The notes: generated by a model from the letters alone, not told the origin. A stretch of 64,000 nt of DNA from Rebecca billardiae RCC1528 (GCA_965240325.2 OZ251251.1:868001-932000); one strand, 5' to 3'; shown: positions 31,404 to 41,082, counted from the stretch's first letter. Translations and numbers: made by a program.

Positions 31404-32585
31404 ATGATGGCTTCCGCCGCCGCAAGCAGCCGCCGTCCGCCACCACTCATGCCCACGCCACCAGCCTCGCGGCCGAGGGCGCGCGCGGTGCTGCTGCTGC
31501 TCGGGCTGGCGGGCGCCGAGCTGGCCCGTGCGTCCGGGCCATGGCTCACCCAGCCCTCCCGCCCGCTGGCCACGCCCGGCGCGCGCGGCGCGCGGCCGAT
31601 CGGCACGGCCGCGCAGCTCGCGCGCGCCGCCGCGCGCGCCGAGGCCGAAGAGGGCGGCGACGGCGAGGACGACCCCGAGGCGGAGTACGTGCAGCGCGTG
31701 CTCGACGTGCAGCGGGCGCTGCGATTCGCCGAGGAGGCGCGCGCCCGCCTCGCCGAGCGCGCCGCGACCGGCGTGCGCGCCGGCGGCGCCGGCGCCGGCC
31801 CGGGCGCGCGCGCGCGCCGGCCGCCGGGCGCGCGCTCGCAGCTCTCGTACACGGACGCGGGCACGCTGGTGCTCGAGGTGCCGCCGACCGGCGGCGGCCC
31901 AGGCGCGCCGGGCGTCCTCTTCGGCGGCGCGTTCAGCCTCGCGTGGTTCTCCGCCATCGGCTCGTTCACCGCGGCCGCGCTCGCGAGCGCCAGCCCAGTG
32001 GGCGTGCTCTTCTCAGCGCCCTTCTGGCTGGCGGGGGCGGGCGTGGTGAAGAGCGCGGTGCTGGAGCCGTCGCTGCGCACGCGGCTGAGCGTGGGCACGT
32101 ACGCGTGGAGCGTGGCGAGCGAGCTCCCGCTCCGCGCGGGCGTGCGCGTGCGCGGCGCCGAGGGCGCCACCGCCGACATCGAGGCGGTGGCGGTCGTGCC
32201 GCCCGCCACCGAGTACGGCGCGCGCGGCGGCGGCGGCGCGGCGTACGCGGGCCGCGGCGGCGGCGCGCGCGCGTCGGTGGGCGTGGGCGTGGGGCTCGTG
32301 GGGCCGGGCGTGTGGGTCGAGCAGCAGGACGGGTACGCGCCCGACGCCGAGCCCGCCGCCGCCCTCGTCCTCGTCGTCCGCCAGGGCGGCGGCGGGTCGG
32401 GCGGCGGGTCGGGCGGCGTCGGCGCCGGCCGCGTGGAGGAGGTGGCGCTGGGGCAGGGGCTGAGCCGGGCGGAGCTCCAGTGGCTGGCGGAGGAGCTGGG
32501 CGAGCACGTGCGCCGCGCGCAGCAGAGCGCCGGGCTGGCGGAGGACGACGACGCCGGGCTGGGCGAGGACGACGACGCGGTGTGA
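31404..32585 (+). CDS. Predicted plastid/secretory membrane protein with FSxPFW motif
   Basis: 393 aa. The N-terminus has an Arg/Pro leader followed by a hydrophobic stretch (about residues 28-42, AVLLLLGLAGAELARASG), which could be the signal part of a bipartite plastid-targeting sequence. A short coiled region (EAEYVQRVLDVQRALRFAEE) precedes TLVLEVPPTG and two membrane helices: VLFGGAFSLAWFSAIGSFTA (about 172-190) and VGVLFSAPFWLAGAGVVKSA (about 198-217). The order ixIPPxG - FxxxWxxF - LFSxPFW is one I associate with an uncharacterised plant/algal/cyanobacterial membrane-protein family. Function unknown. The C-terminal half has a possible soluble domain, then an acidic tail of repeated EDDDA. 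The start ATG-ATG (31404) was chosen because upstream in-frame codons are only TTG. Confidence 0.65.
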   Translation: MMASAAASSRRPPPLMPTPPASRPRARAVLLLLGLAGAELARASGPWLTQPSRPLATPGARGARPIGTAAQLARAAARAEAEEGGDGEDDPEAEYVQRVLDVQRALRFAEEARARLAERAATGVRAGGAGAGPGARARRPPGARSQLSYTDAGTLVLEVPPTGGGPGAPGVLFGGAFSLAWFSAIGSFTAAALASASPVGVLFSAPFWLAGAGVVKSAVLEPSLRTRLSVGTYAWSVASELPLRAGVRVRGAEGATADIEAVAVVPPATEYGARGGGGAAYAGRGGGARASVGVGVGLVGPGVWVEQQDGYAPDAEPAAALVLVVRQGGGGSGGGSGGVGAGRVEEVALGQGLSRAELQWLAEELGEHVRRAQQSAGLAEDDDAGLGEDDDAV

Positions 32586-33442
32586 CGGCGCGGCGCGCGG
32601 GCTGCGCGGCGTGCGTGGTGACGCGGAGGGCCTCGTGGCCGCGTGGCAATGACACAATCGGCGCGGGGTACCGGGTAGGCTGCGCGCGCCTCTCAAGTCT
32701 CGCCTCTCGAGGCGCCGCGGCCCGTCGTCGCCACACGCGGGCCACCTCTCACTCTCTCAGACCGTCTGCCACTCTCACATCTGCATCTGACGACGACAAC
32801 GAAGTATCGTCGCGTAGCAATCAAGACTCGGAAACGCGTACTGCTAGAGCTTCAAACAGATTAACAGTACCGTCGTAGCAATCAAGACACGGCTTACTGC
32901 TAGTGGTTTCGGGATACGTTATGAGAGCTCATCGATGGATGGGTGGTGATTGGGTTCGGGGCGGAACAATCACTTTAAGCTCCAACCGCGCTCGATGGCA
33001 TTGCTGTTGTATCGTTTGAAACGGTACATGGTACAGATACAACCTCTGAGATCGCGCCGAGCTCAGTTTTGTGTTGGAAGCCATCGAACGCACGGTTAAA
33101 GCCACGGGGGTGATGGGCTGACTTCTGAATATTGTACTACATCATTTGGTGGTTGTCATGGCCGCGTCAGACACGGCAAGCCCGCGGCCATACGTGAGCG
33201 ACGATGAATGATGGGAATGATTCGAAGACAATACTGTACAGCGCAATCCCAGCGTCGAGATCATAGCTCAAATGGCCAGGACTCGAATGCCCATGAAAGC
33301 CAACGACGTCAAGAAGTCACTCGAACGTGATTGCTATGCGAATGCGGGTGTCGTTTTGCATGCTCGAAGTTGGCAACGGATCGGTCCCCCACGAGCGAAG
33401 GCGCGCACATCAACCCACCCAACCTCCGCACGCCCGACGACC
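32586..33442. other. Spacer upstream of the H-NOX gene
   Basis: About 860 bp, clearly lower in GC (32800-33400). No supported ORF. The frame of the following gene is open back to 33272, but that stretch lacks H-NOX homology. The promoter of the H-NOX-TIR gene should lie here. Confidence 0.5.
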
Positions 33443-36145
33443 ATGTTCGGGCTGGTGCACGTCGTACTCAAAGACCTCGTCGAGCGCGCGCGCGGCGCGG
33501 GCGCGTGGCGCGCCGTGCTGCGGCGCGCCGGCGTCACGGACGACGCGCCGCTCCTCCAGCTCGCGCAGCACGCCGACGAGCTCACCCTCGGCCTCGTGCG
33601 CGCGGCCGCCGCCGAGCTCGAGCTCGACGACGACGACGCGCTGCGCGCGCTCGGCGCGGCGTTCGCGCGCTACGTCGCGGTGGGGTCGACGCACCGTCGT
33701 CTCCGCGCGATGGGCGACACGTTCGTCGACTTCCTCGACCACGTGAACGCGCTGCACAGCGCGCTGGAGACCGTGTACCGCCACTCGAGCCTGCCCTGCT
33801 TTGCGCTGCGCGCCGCCTCCACCGCCGACGCGCCGGCCGACACCGACCATCGCGCCGAGCACGGGGGGGCGCAGGCCGTCGAGCTGGCGTACTCGTCGAC
33901 GCGAGGCGCTCGGCTCGCGCCCATGGTCGAGGGCGTCCTCGTCGAGATCGCCGCCGTGCTCCACGCGCAGCGCGTCGAGATGCGCCGCATGAGCGCCGCC
34001 GACGCGCGCGCAGCCTTCCCCGGCGCGGACGCCGCGTGGCACGTCACGGTGGCGCCGCCCGAGCGCGCGCCTGCGGGCGTGGTGGGCGGCGCGCCGTCGA
34101 ACGCGCCGCAGCCGCGCTCGGCGGCACACGCGCGCGCCGCCGCCTCGTGGCACAGCGTGTTCGCGCGAGGCCAAGCGACCGTCGCGCCGGAGCCGTCGCA
34201 CGCGCGCACTGCGGAGGCGGCGGCGGCGGCGGACGCGGAGGCGGAGGCGACGCCGGCGGCGCGCGAGGGCTGGCTCTCCGCCCTCGCGCGCAGCGTGCGC
34301 ACGCGCGTCGTCCTCGGCTCGCTCTCGCGCACGGCGCTCGCGCCACGCCACCGCGCCTCGCTCAGCGGCCGCGGGTGCGCCGCCTCCGCCCCGCCGCCCG
34401 CGCTGGGGCTGGCGGACCGGCTGATGCGCGCCACGCCCGCGCCGCTGCTGTGCGCCGACTGGGAGGAGGGGCCGGCGCTGGCGCGCGCGCGCGATTTCTG
34501 GGCGGCGTCGAGCAGCCGCGCCTCGGACTACGCGCTCTCGCAGCCGGCGGAGCACGCCGACTTTTTTGTCTCGCACGCATGGGCGCCGCCCGACGGCTTT
34601 GCGGAGGCGGAGGGCGCGCGCTGCTCGTACGCAGCGCTCAAGGCGACCGCGCTGCGCGCCGCGCTGCGCGAGGCGTGCGGCGAGGCGCGCTGGCGGGACG
34701 CGACGCTGTTCGTGGACAAGGCCTCGATCCCGCAGGAGCCCGCGCTCAAGCAGTACTGCATCGAGCACCTCCCGGACTTCACGCTGCGGTGCGAGCGCAT
34801 GCTCGTGCTGCTCTCGTGGCACTACTTCAGCCGGCTGTGGTGCGTGGTGGAGTGGGTGACCTTCCTCGTCTCGCACGGGCCGGAGGCGCTGCGCGTGTGC
34901 GTCGCGCCGTTCATGCGCTCGGCGAGCACCACGCGCCGCTTCGTCGAGAGCGTCGAGCACTTCACCGTCGCCTCGGCGCAGTGCACACACGCCGCCGACC
35001 GCGACGTGCTCACCGCGCTCGTGTCCGCGCGCTACACCTCGGTGGCCGCCTTTGAGCGGTACGCGCGCGCGACCGCGCTCGCGCTGATCGCGCTCGACCT
35101 GTGCCGCCCGGCCTCGCGCGCCGAGAGCGCGCGCGCCGAGCTCTTCGAGCCGTGGCTCGCGCTGGCCGCCCGGCTGGGCGAGGAGCACCTCGTGGCGGCG
35201 CTCGCGGAGGGCCACGCCCGCCTGCTCGGCTGGCGCCGCGCCGCGCTGGCCGGCGCCATCGCCGCCGCGTCGCCCTCCTCTGCCGACGGCATCGGCGTGG
35301 CGCCCGAGTGGCAGCCGCGGTTCGACTCGCTCGTGCAGGAGTGGTACTGCCGCGCGCTCTTCCCGGCGCTGTGCGCGATCAAGAAGGCGTGCGTGCGGCC
35401 CGAGCTGCAGACGGTGGCGGCGCTGCGCGCGCGCGGCACGGGCGGGCAATGCCCTGAGCTCGCGCTGTGCAGCCCGGCGGCGCACGCGCCCGTGTTCAGT
35501 CTCACGCGCCCGAGCGGCGCATCGCCCGAGGAGGAGGCGCCAGACGACGCGCTCTCGGCGGCGGGCACGAGCCTGTGCGCGAGCAGCCCCGGGTGTGGAC
35601 GCCAACCCGCGCCCGGCAGCGGCTTGGTCGGCCAGCGCTCGCCCCTGGGCGAGCTCGAGCGCGCCACTCGGCGCGAGGCGCTCGTGGAGGTGAGCGCCAT
35701 CCTCTCCGCGGCCGACGCCAGCTCGCCGCACGCGCAGCGACGAGTCGGCTCGGACCCGTGCCCGCGCACGCAGTGGTGGCAAAGCCTGGACGCCGGGTCG
35801 AGCGCGTCTGCCATGCCCAGCGGTGCGACGAGCCGCCGCCGCGTGCGCTGCGCCAGCTGGGAGCAGCGCGCCGCCGTCGCCAAGCAGGTGGGCTCGGCGC
35901 TCGCCACCGCCGTCATGCCCTCGCGCGGCGAGCCGCGCGGCGGGCCGCGGCGCCGCGCGCGCGGCGGCAGCAGCGGGGTCTTCTTCAGCTCCGCCTCCTC
36001 GCCGACGAGCGTGCCGGCGGACTCGCCACTGGGCGGGGCGGGCGGTTATTCGCCACCGTCGCTCGGCGCGCACGCCGGGGGCCCGCCGTGGCTGCTGGTC
36101 GACTGTGAGGCGTCCGATGAGCCAGATGACGACTGCCACTGCTAG
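33443..36145 (+). CDS. H-NOX heme sensor domain fused to a TIR-like domain
   Basis: Single exon, 900 aa. The start is fixed by the canonical H-NOX N-terminus MFGLVHVVLKDLV. Residues 1-200 match the heme-NO/O2-binding fold: helix AWRAVLRRAG, FVDFLDHVNALHSALETVY with the proximal heme ligand at His105 (the same number as in soluble guanylyl cyclase beta1), and the heme-propionate motif Y-x-S-x-R at Tyr150-Ser152-Arg154. A linker of about 140 residues is Ala/Arg-rich. From about residue 345 a second domain has DFFVSHAWAPPD (D373-D384), LFVDKASIPQE (D425) and MLVLLSWHYFSRLWCVVEW (E470). This is the TIR-like order: first strand with SHxW, BB-loop region, and WCxxE helix. E470 aligns with the position of the catalytic Glu of NADase TIRs. 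The last ~330 residues are helical, then Ser/Arg-rich. No cyclase, kinase or chemotaxis output domain follows. A gas-responsive TIR effector is inferred. Confidence 0.85.
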   Translation: MFGLVHVVLKDLVERARGAGAWRAVLRRAGVTDDAPLLQLAQHADELTLGLVRAAAAELELDDDDALRALGAAFARYVAVGSTHRRLRAMGDTFVDFLDHVNALHSALETVYRHSSLPCFALRAASTADAPADTDHRAEHGGAQAVELAYSSTRGARLAPMVEGVLVEIAAVLHAQRVEMRRMSAADARAAFPGADAAWHVTVAPPERAPAGVVGGAPSNAPQPRSAAHARAAASWHSVFARGQATVAPEPSHARTAEAAAAADAEAEATPAAREGWLSALARSVRTRVVLGSLSRTALAPRHRASLSGRGCAASAPPPALGLADRLMRATPAPLLCADWEEGPALARARDFWAASSSRASDYALSQPAEHADFFVSHAWAPPDGFAEAEGARCSYAALKATALRAALREACGEARWRDATLFVDKASIPQEPALKQYCIEHLPDFTLRCERMLVLLSWHYFSRLWCVVEWVTFLVSHGPEALRVCVAPFMRSASTTRRFVESVEHFTVASAQCTHAADRDVLTALVSARYTSVAAFERYARATALALIALDLCRPASRAESARAELFEPWLALAARLGEEHLVAALAEGHARLLGWRRAALAGAIAAASPSSADGIGVAPEWQPRFDSLVQEWYCRALFPALCAIKKACVRPELQTVAALRARGTGGQCPELALCSPAAHAPVFSLTRPSGASPEEEAPDDALSAAGTSLCASSPGCGRQPAPGSGLVGQRSPLGELERATRREALVEVSAILSAADASSPHAQRRVGSDPCPRTQWWQSLDAGSSASAMPSGATSRRRVRCASWEQRAAVAKQVGSALATAVMPSRGEPRGGPRRRARGGSSGVFFSSASSPTSVPADSPLGGAGGYSPPSLGAHAGGPPWLLVDCEASDEPDDDCHC

Positions 36146-36429
36146 TGAAGTACGCGCGCCCCACCTGGCCCTGCTTTCGTAGCGCAGTGAATAACCTATC
36201 GTCGAATGAGAAATATATATATATATATGTATATATATGACCGCGTTCCGCGGTCTTTTTCCGTAGAACGAACGTAGTTCGGGGCCCGCGGCGCACCCTC
36301 CGTCGGCTGCTGTCTCAGTCTGACATGTGTAACAGTTCGCCTGAGCTGCCACCGCCAACTCAGTCACTGCCGCCCACCGGGCCGGCGGGCCGAGGACTGT
36401 CGCCGCGGGTCCGCGGGCCGCCGCGGGGA
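36146..36429. repeat. 3' flank with (AT)n and the left edge of duplicated segment A
   Basis: An AT microsatellite at 36211-36237 is followed at 36239 by GACCGCGTTCCGCGGTC. The stretch 36239-36410 recurs with ~90% identity at 38507-38680, including CACCCTCCGTCGGCTGCTGT. Confidence 0.75.
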
Positions 36430-37760
36430 CTAGCGGCCGGCGCGCGCGCGCAGGCAGGGCGAGAGGCGCTGGCGCGGCGCGAGCCGGCGCGTGCGCGCGA
36501 GCGGGCGCACCTGCTTGAGGTACTCGCCCTGCGCCATGCGCTCGACGACGGGCCGCTGGTCGCTCGTGCCGGCAGAGCGAGAGCGCGCGCCACTGCTGGC
36601 CCCGGCCTGCCGGCTGCGCAGCCTCGCACCGAGACCGACCGAGCGGAGCTCGGGGCGGTGGAACGAGGCGAGCGGCGCGTCGCGCCTGCCGCCGCGCGTG
36701 CGCGCCTGCTCCACCGCGCCGCCGTGCTCGCCCGCCGCCTCCTCCGCCGCGTCGGCCTCGAAGACGGCGGCTGCCAGCGGCAGGCTGAGCCGCGCGCCGG
36801 CTCACTCACACTGTGAGTCACACCCGCGGTCGCCTCGACAGCCAACTATCCACAGCTGCTCGAGCTGCTGGAGGGCGCCGCGACGATGGCGGCGCGGGCG
36901 CCCAGCGCGTCCGTTGCCGCGTCGCTCAGCTCGTCGAGCTCGGCGCCGCACTTCGCCAGCTTGGCGCCTAGCGCCTCCGCGTGTCACGTGCTCGTGCACG
37001 TCAGCCTGCTGATACGCCGCCGCCCATCGGCACTTCTGGCATCTGCGCGCGCAGCTGCTGCAGCTCGACGGCGGAGTCGTCGCGGCTGGCGGCGAGGGTG
37101 CGCACCGCGTCGATTGCCGAGGCCTGCAGCCCGGTGATCGCCGCGTCGACGCGCGCGGCGATTTCCCCACGCAGCCTCCTCGCGCCACGTGGCCGCCGCT
37201 CGCGTGGCAGGCAGCTGGGCGCCGCTGCGCGACCCGGAACCGGCGCGCGTTTCACTGATGCTCCTGCTCGTCCTCACGCTGCTGCACCTCCGCGCCGCCG
37301 TCGACCGAGTTGAGGAGGAGCTCGCGCTCGGCGTCGAGGCGCGAGCTCGCGTGCTCGAGCTCGCCCTTCAGCCGCGCGAGCTCCGGGCGCATCCGGCTCA
37401 TCAGCTCTGCCGCGCTGCCCGCTCGCTCGCAGCGGCGCGCTCTGCTCCGGGCCGCCGTCGACTGAGTTGAGGAGGAGCTCGGGCTCGGCGTCGAGGCGCG
37501 AGCTCGCGTGCTCGAGCTCGCCCTTCAGCCGCGCGAGCTCCGGGCGCATCCGGCTCATCAGCTGTGCCGCGCCGCTCGCTCGGCGGCGGCGGGCGGCGCG
37601 CTCTGCTCCGGTCGGCGAGCGACGAGCTCGCGTGCTCCGGACTCGGCTCGCCCTTGCGCGCTGCTCCTCGAGTGACGAACGCGCCCGCGGGCAGGTTGTT
37701 GCCCGTCGCCCCCGCCGCGATCTCGCCGCCCCCGCCGCGATCTCGTCGCGCATGTGTCCG
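36430..37760 (-). other. Coiled-coil gene copy A, exon structure unresolved
   Basis: Reverse-strand translations in several frames give protein-like blocks separated by low-complexity sequence, as in a multi-exon or decayed gene. In order: RPELARLKGELEHASSRLDA (twice, in a 157-bp tandem), RLRGEIAARVDAAITGLQAS with DDSAVELQQLRAQM (about 37140-37030), KCGAELDELSDAATDALGAR (about 36955-36895), FEADAAEEAAGEHGGAVEQA with APLASFHRPELRS (about 36770-36650), and SDQRPVVERMAQGEYLKQV (about 36565-36510). These are heptad-like helices. The same blocks recur in copy B (38640-39300), where one whole codon is missing (FHRPELRS versus FHPELRS). I could not assign splice sites confidently, so it may be a pseudogene. 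Confidence 0.45.
37294..37610. repeat. 157-bp tandem duplication
   Basis: GCCGCCGTCGACCGAGTTGA at 37294 recurs at 37451 with a period of 157 bp and high identity over the unit. On the reverse strand it repeats the coiled-coil block RPELARLKGELEHASSRLDA. 157 is not a multiple of three, so the two units cannot be read in one frame without splicing. Confidence 0.85.
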
Positions 37761-37768
37761 TGGCGCGC

Positions 37769-37985
37769 GCCTGCGAGGTGACAGGCGGGCCGCGAGCTCA
37801 GCCTCGGGGAGAGCGGAGCGAGGAGAGGGCGAGACGCGCGGCCTGCGAGGCGACAGGCGCGCTCGGGGAGAGCATTTTACCATTCACATTTACAAGTGAT
37901 CAAGTTTCCCGTGCGCCTGCGAGGCGACAGGCGCGCTCGGGGAGAGCATTTTACCATTCACATTTACAAGTGATCAAGTTTCCCG
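37769..37985. repeat. 74-bp tandem repeat
   Basis: GCCTGCGAGGCGACAGGCGC... through ...GATCAAGTTTCCCG is present twice with a 74-bp period (from about 37840 and 37914). A degenerate third copy of its GC-rich half starts near 37769. Confidence 0.85.
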
Positions 37986-38169
37986 AGCCCTTGCCTTGCC
38001 GTTTTTATCGGTTGGCGGTTGGTGGCAATCTCATACTTAAAATCGCGCTCGTAACGAACCGTTACGTTAATGTCACGTCCAGCTGACGTCCAGATCGCAC
38101 TTTACTTAAGGGAATGAGCTGGACGCGCTTATTTTCGGCCTAATAGACCTCTCTATGCGATCTCAAAAA

Positions 38170-38306
38170 CTCGAAACTCGGTCTCCGCCAGCCCTAAAAA
38201 TCGCCCCCCGTCCCTTTTTTCTTGATCAAAGATCTTTTTGAAACGTGGTTCGGGCCCGCTGGTGCGGGCTCCACGCTGCGCGCTCCGCCCTGCACCGCGG
38301 GCCATA
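38170..38306 (+). repeat. Dispersed repeat R2, copy 1
   Basis: Similar (~80%) to 40527-40672 in the same orientation. Shared landmarks are CCCCGTCCC, TTGATCAAAGATCT and GCGCTCCGCCCTGCACCGCG followed by GGCCAT. Confidence 0.75.
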
Positions 38307-38506
38307 ATACTATGCTGCCGCCGACACTCCCTCCGTATCTGAGAACATCATCGTCGTCAATCGTCATCATTGACATGGTCAGCATATTTTCATACAGCTA
38401 GTGGGGTCAGAGCTCCGACCGTTATACACTCCCGGGTGCGCCACAATCTCGTCCCAAAATCTCTTATATATACATACCACGTCGTTAATATATAGCGCAT
38501 GAAATA

Positions 38507-39300
38507 TGACCGCGTTCCGCGGTCCTTCCGTAGAACCAACGCAGTTAGGGGCCCGCGGTGCACCCTCCGTCGGCTGCTGTCTCAGTCGGACATGTGTAAC
38601 AGTTCGTTTGCCTCGGAGCTGCCACCGCCACAACTCAGTTACCGCCCACCGGGCCGGCGGGCCGAGGACTGTCGCCGGCGGGCCGCCGCGCGGGGAAGCG
38701 GCCGCCGCGGGGCGGCGCGCGCGCGCAGGCAGGGCGATAGGCGCCGCGCGGCGCGGGCCAGCGCGTGCGCGCGTGCGGGCGCACAGTCTGCTTGACGTGC
38801 TCGCGCGGCGCCATGCGCTCGACGATGGGCCGCTGGTCGCTCACTCAGCCGGCGCACCTCGTGCCGGCAGACGGAGCGAGAGCGCGCGCCGCGCAGTGCT
38901 GCCCCGGCCTGCGCTGCCGGCAGCCGCACACCGAGACCGAGCGGAGCTCGGGGTGGAACGAGGCGAGCGGCGCGTCGCGCCTGCCGCCGCGCGTGCGCGC
39001 CTGCTCCACCGCGCCGCCGTGCTCGCCCGCCGCCTCCTCCGCCGCGTCGGCCTCGAAGACGGCTGCGGCGGCCCGAGCCAGCGGCACGGGCTGAGCCCGT
39101 GCGCGCTGGCGCCCGGCGCCGATCGCCTCGACGGCCGTCTACTCCACAGCTGGCTGCTCGAGCTGCTGCACGGGGCGTCGCGACGAGGGCGCCACGCGCG
39201 CCCAGCGCGTCCGTCTCCGCGTCGCGCAGCGCGTCGAGCTCGGCGCCGCGCTTCGCCAGCTCGGCGCCCAGCGCCTCCGCACTCGCAGTTGGCATGCGCG
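38507..39300 (-). other. Coiled-coil gene copy B
   Basis: A second copy of the locus at 36239-37000. Reverse-strand blocks: LGAELAKRGAELDALRDAET (about 39270-39210), VFEADAAEEAAGEHGGAVEQ with FHPELRS (about 39060-38945), and SDQRPIVERMAPREHVKQ (about 38840-38790). The stretch 38940-39085 is about 95% identical to 36637-36785. The upstream coiled-coil exons of copy A are replaced here by unrelated sequence, so copy B looks truncated at its 5' side. Confidence 0.45.
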
Positions 39301-39303
39301 AGC

Positions 39304-39840
39304 GTGCTCAAGCTGCTCGCGTGTGCCGCGTGTGCACTGGGCGCGGCGGCGGGTGCGCTGTGCGCCGCCGACACGTCCGCAGCGCGCGCCGCGCTCGGCG
39401 CCGCGCTCGGCGCGCTGCACGCCGCGGGCGCGGGCGGGCGCGCGGCGGCGTGGGCACGAGGGCTGTCCGTGCTGTGCGCGGAGCTCGGCGCCGCCGGCGC
39501 GGGCGCGTGCCACGCGGCGCTGCTCGAGCTGCCGGCGGGTGCGCAGCTGCGCGCGCTCGGAGGGCTGCTCGGCACCGCGCTGAGCGCCGCGCGCCCGCCC
39601 GCCGGCGCCACGCCGGCCGGCGCGCTCTGGCGCCGTCGTGCTGTTCCGCGAGCACCTGCGCGGCGCCGCGCTGGCGGAGGCGCTGGCGCACGGCGGCGGC
39701 GCGGACGACGAGGAGGATGAGGAGACGATGAAGATGAGCAGGGCGAGGGCGGCGGACCGTGGGCCGGCACGCCACACGTCTACCGATGATGCTCGGGCGC
39801 CGAACGAAGGCCAGCGCCAGACGCATATGCCTGCGGGTTG
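39304..39840 (+). pseudogene. Possible frameshifted gene fragment
   Basis: The forward strand reads LKLLACAACALGAAAGALCA through LRALGGLLGTALSAARPP in one frame, then continues as VLFREHLRGAALAEALAHGG, DDEEDEETMKMSR and a stop at 39838-39840 in another frame. A one-base shift near 39620 would join them, or a very short intron. No family recognised. It directly abuts coiled-coil copy B. Confidence 0.3.
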
Positions 39841-40526
39841 AGGGCCAAAGCTCCTTTCGCCCGCTCGAAAGTGAAGGTTGTCTCGTTTGCTGTGTGCTGA
39901 TTGGTGGTCGTCTTTCTATGGGTCGTAACCAAGCCGCTGCGTTTTTGTCAATAGCAAAGTTGGCATGGGCGAAGAGCAAACATCATAGTAAATGCGTGAG
40001 TGATTCTCGGTTTTCGAGTCTCTCCGCTCGCTGCGCGCTGATTGGTCGTTGTGCAGCTAACCCAAGGTTTTTAGTACACAGGTTGGTAGGAGTTGTGTTG
40101 TGTCGATATGGAATCGTGGACATGGAATGCTGAGCGTTTGACCAATCAACGTCTCGGAAAAAAGGACGAAACATGACTCACACGTGTGAGTACTCCCGAT
40201 CTCCGGGAGATATGGCCATTTCCGCCCACTGGGGTCATTCAGGTGTAAAGTTGAGTAATTTGGCAGCGCGCAATAAAGGTTCGTCGTTAGTAAAGTTGAG
40301 TACTTGACGAAGACTTTTTGCCAGGAGCCCAGGACCTCCAGCGCACGCGCTGGGTCCTCGTCCTATTCGGCAATATGCTATGAAGATTTACAACAAATCG
40401 CAGATTCGTTCACCCAGATATACTGACAAATGCACGTCCGTCCATCGACATATGCGAAATGGCCCGGGCGCGGCTATTTCGTCAATCGCGTCTTGCTAAT
40501 GCAGAGCAATGGGCGAATGTACCCCT
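39841..40526. other. Lower-GC spacer, nothing recognised
   Basis: About 690 bp near 50% GC. Contains no supported ORF, RNA gene or repeat that I can see apart from the edge of repeat R2. Confidence 0.5.
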
Positions 40527-40672
40527 CGAAAAAGCGAAAACTCACCCTCCAACAGCCCTCAAAATCGTCCCCCGTCCCCTTTTCTTTGATCAAAAGATCT
40601 GCTTTTTGACAACGTAGTGAGGGCCCCCGGCGGGGCTCCACGCTACGCGCTCCGCCCTGCACCGCGGGCCAT
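40527..40672 (+). repeat. Dispersed repeat R2, copy 2
   Basis: Counterpart of 38170-38306; see that entry. It is followed by a short (AT)n at 40736-40751. Confidence 0.75.
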
Positions 40673-40782
40673 CACACGGCCGCCGGGTATTTACTTGGAC
40701 GCACTCGTTATAGTACATAGGCGTTAAGGCTTATAATATATATATATATATGCCTCATCGCCCAGAGCGCGCTAGGCGGCGC

Positions 40783-41082
40783 GCTCACTCTCCAAGCCCT
40801 TCTTCTGCAGCTGCGCGCCGCTTGGCCGGCGCGCGGCGACGCGTACTACGACCTCATCCTCATCCAGGCGCCCACGCGGGCGCACGGGGGCGACAGCCGC
40901 GGCTGCCGCTTGCCGGAGCTGCTCGCCGCTAGGTCGGCGGGCGGCGACATCGACTACGACCTCACCCTCATCCAAGTGCTCCGGAAGGCGCTCGGCCGCG
41001 GCGGCATCTGCCGTCGCCGCCGCGTGCCCCAGGCCGAGGCGGTGCTCCATCCCGGCCCCGCTCCCGTAGGGGGGCAGGGTTG
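40783..41082 (+). repeat. Dispersed repeat R1, composite copy
   Basis: Contains both R1 segments: 40894-40995 (identical, inverted, to 27980-28081) and 41028-41068 (identical to 10149-10189). The first segment is itself related to the preceding 40806-40870: forward translations [12 protein letters not shown] and [12 protein letters not shown], reverse translations [20 protein letters not shown] and [20 protein letters not shown]. Confidence 0.8.

Noticed and set aside
33410-36805. 1131-codon reverse ORF opposite the H-NOX-TIR gene
   Set aside because: Arg-rich antisense shadow. It also runs through unrelated intergenic repeats.
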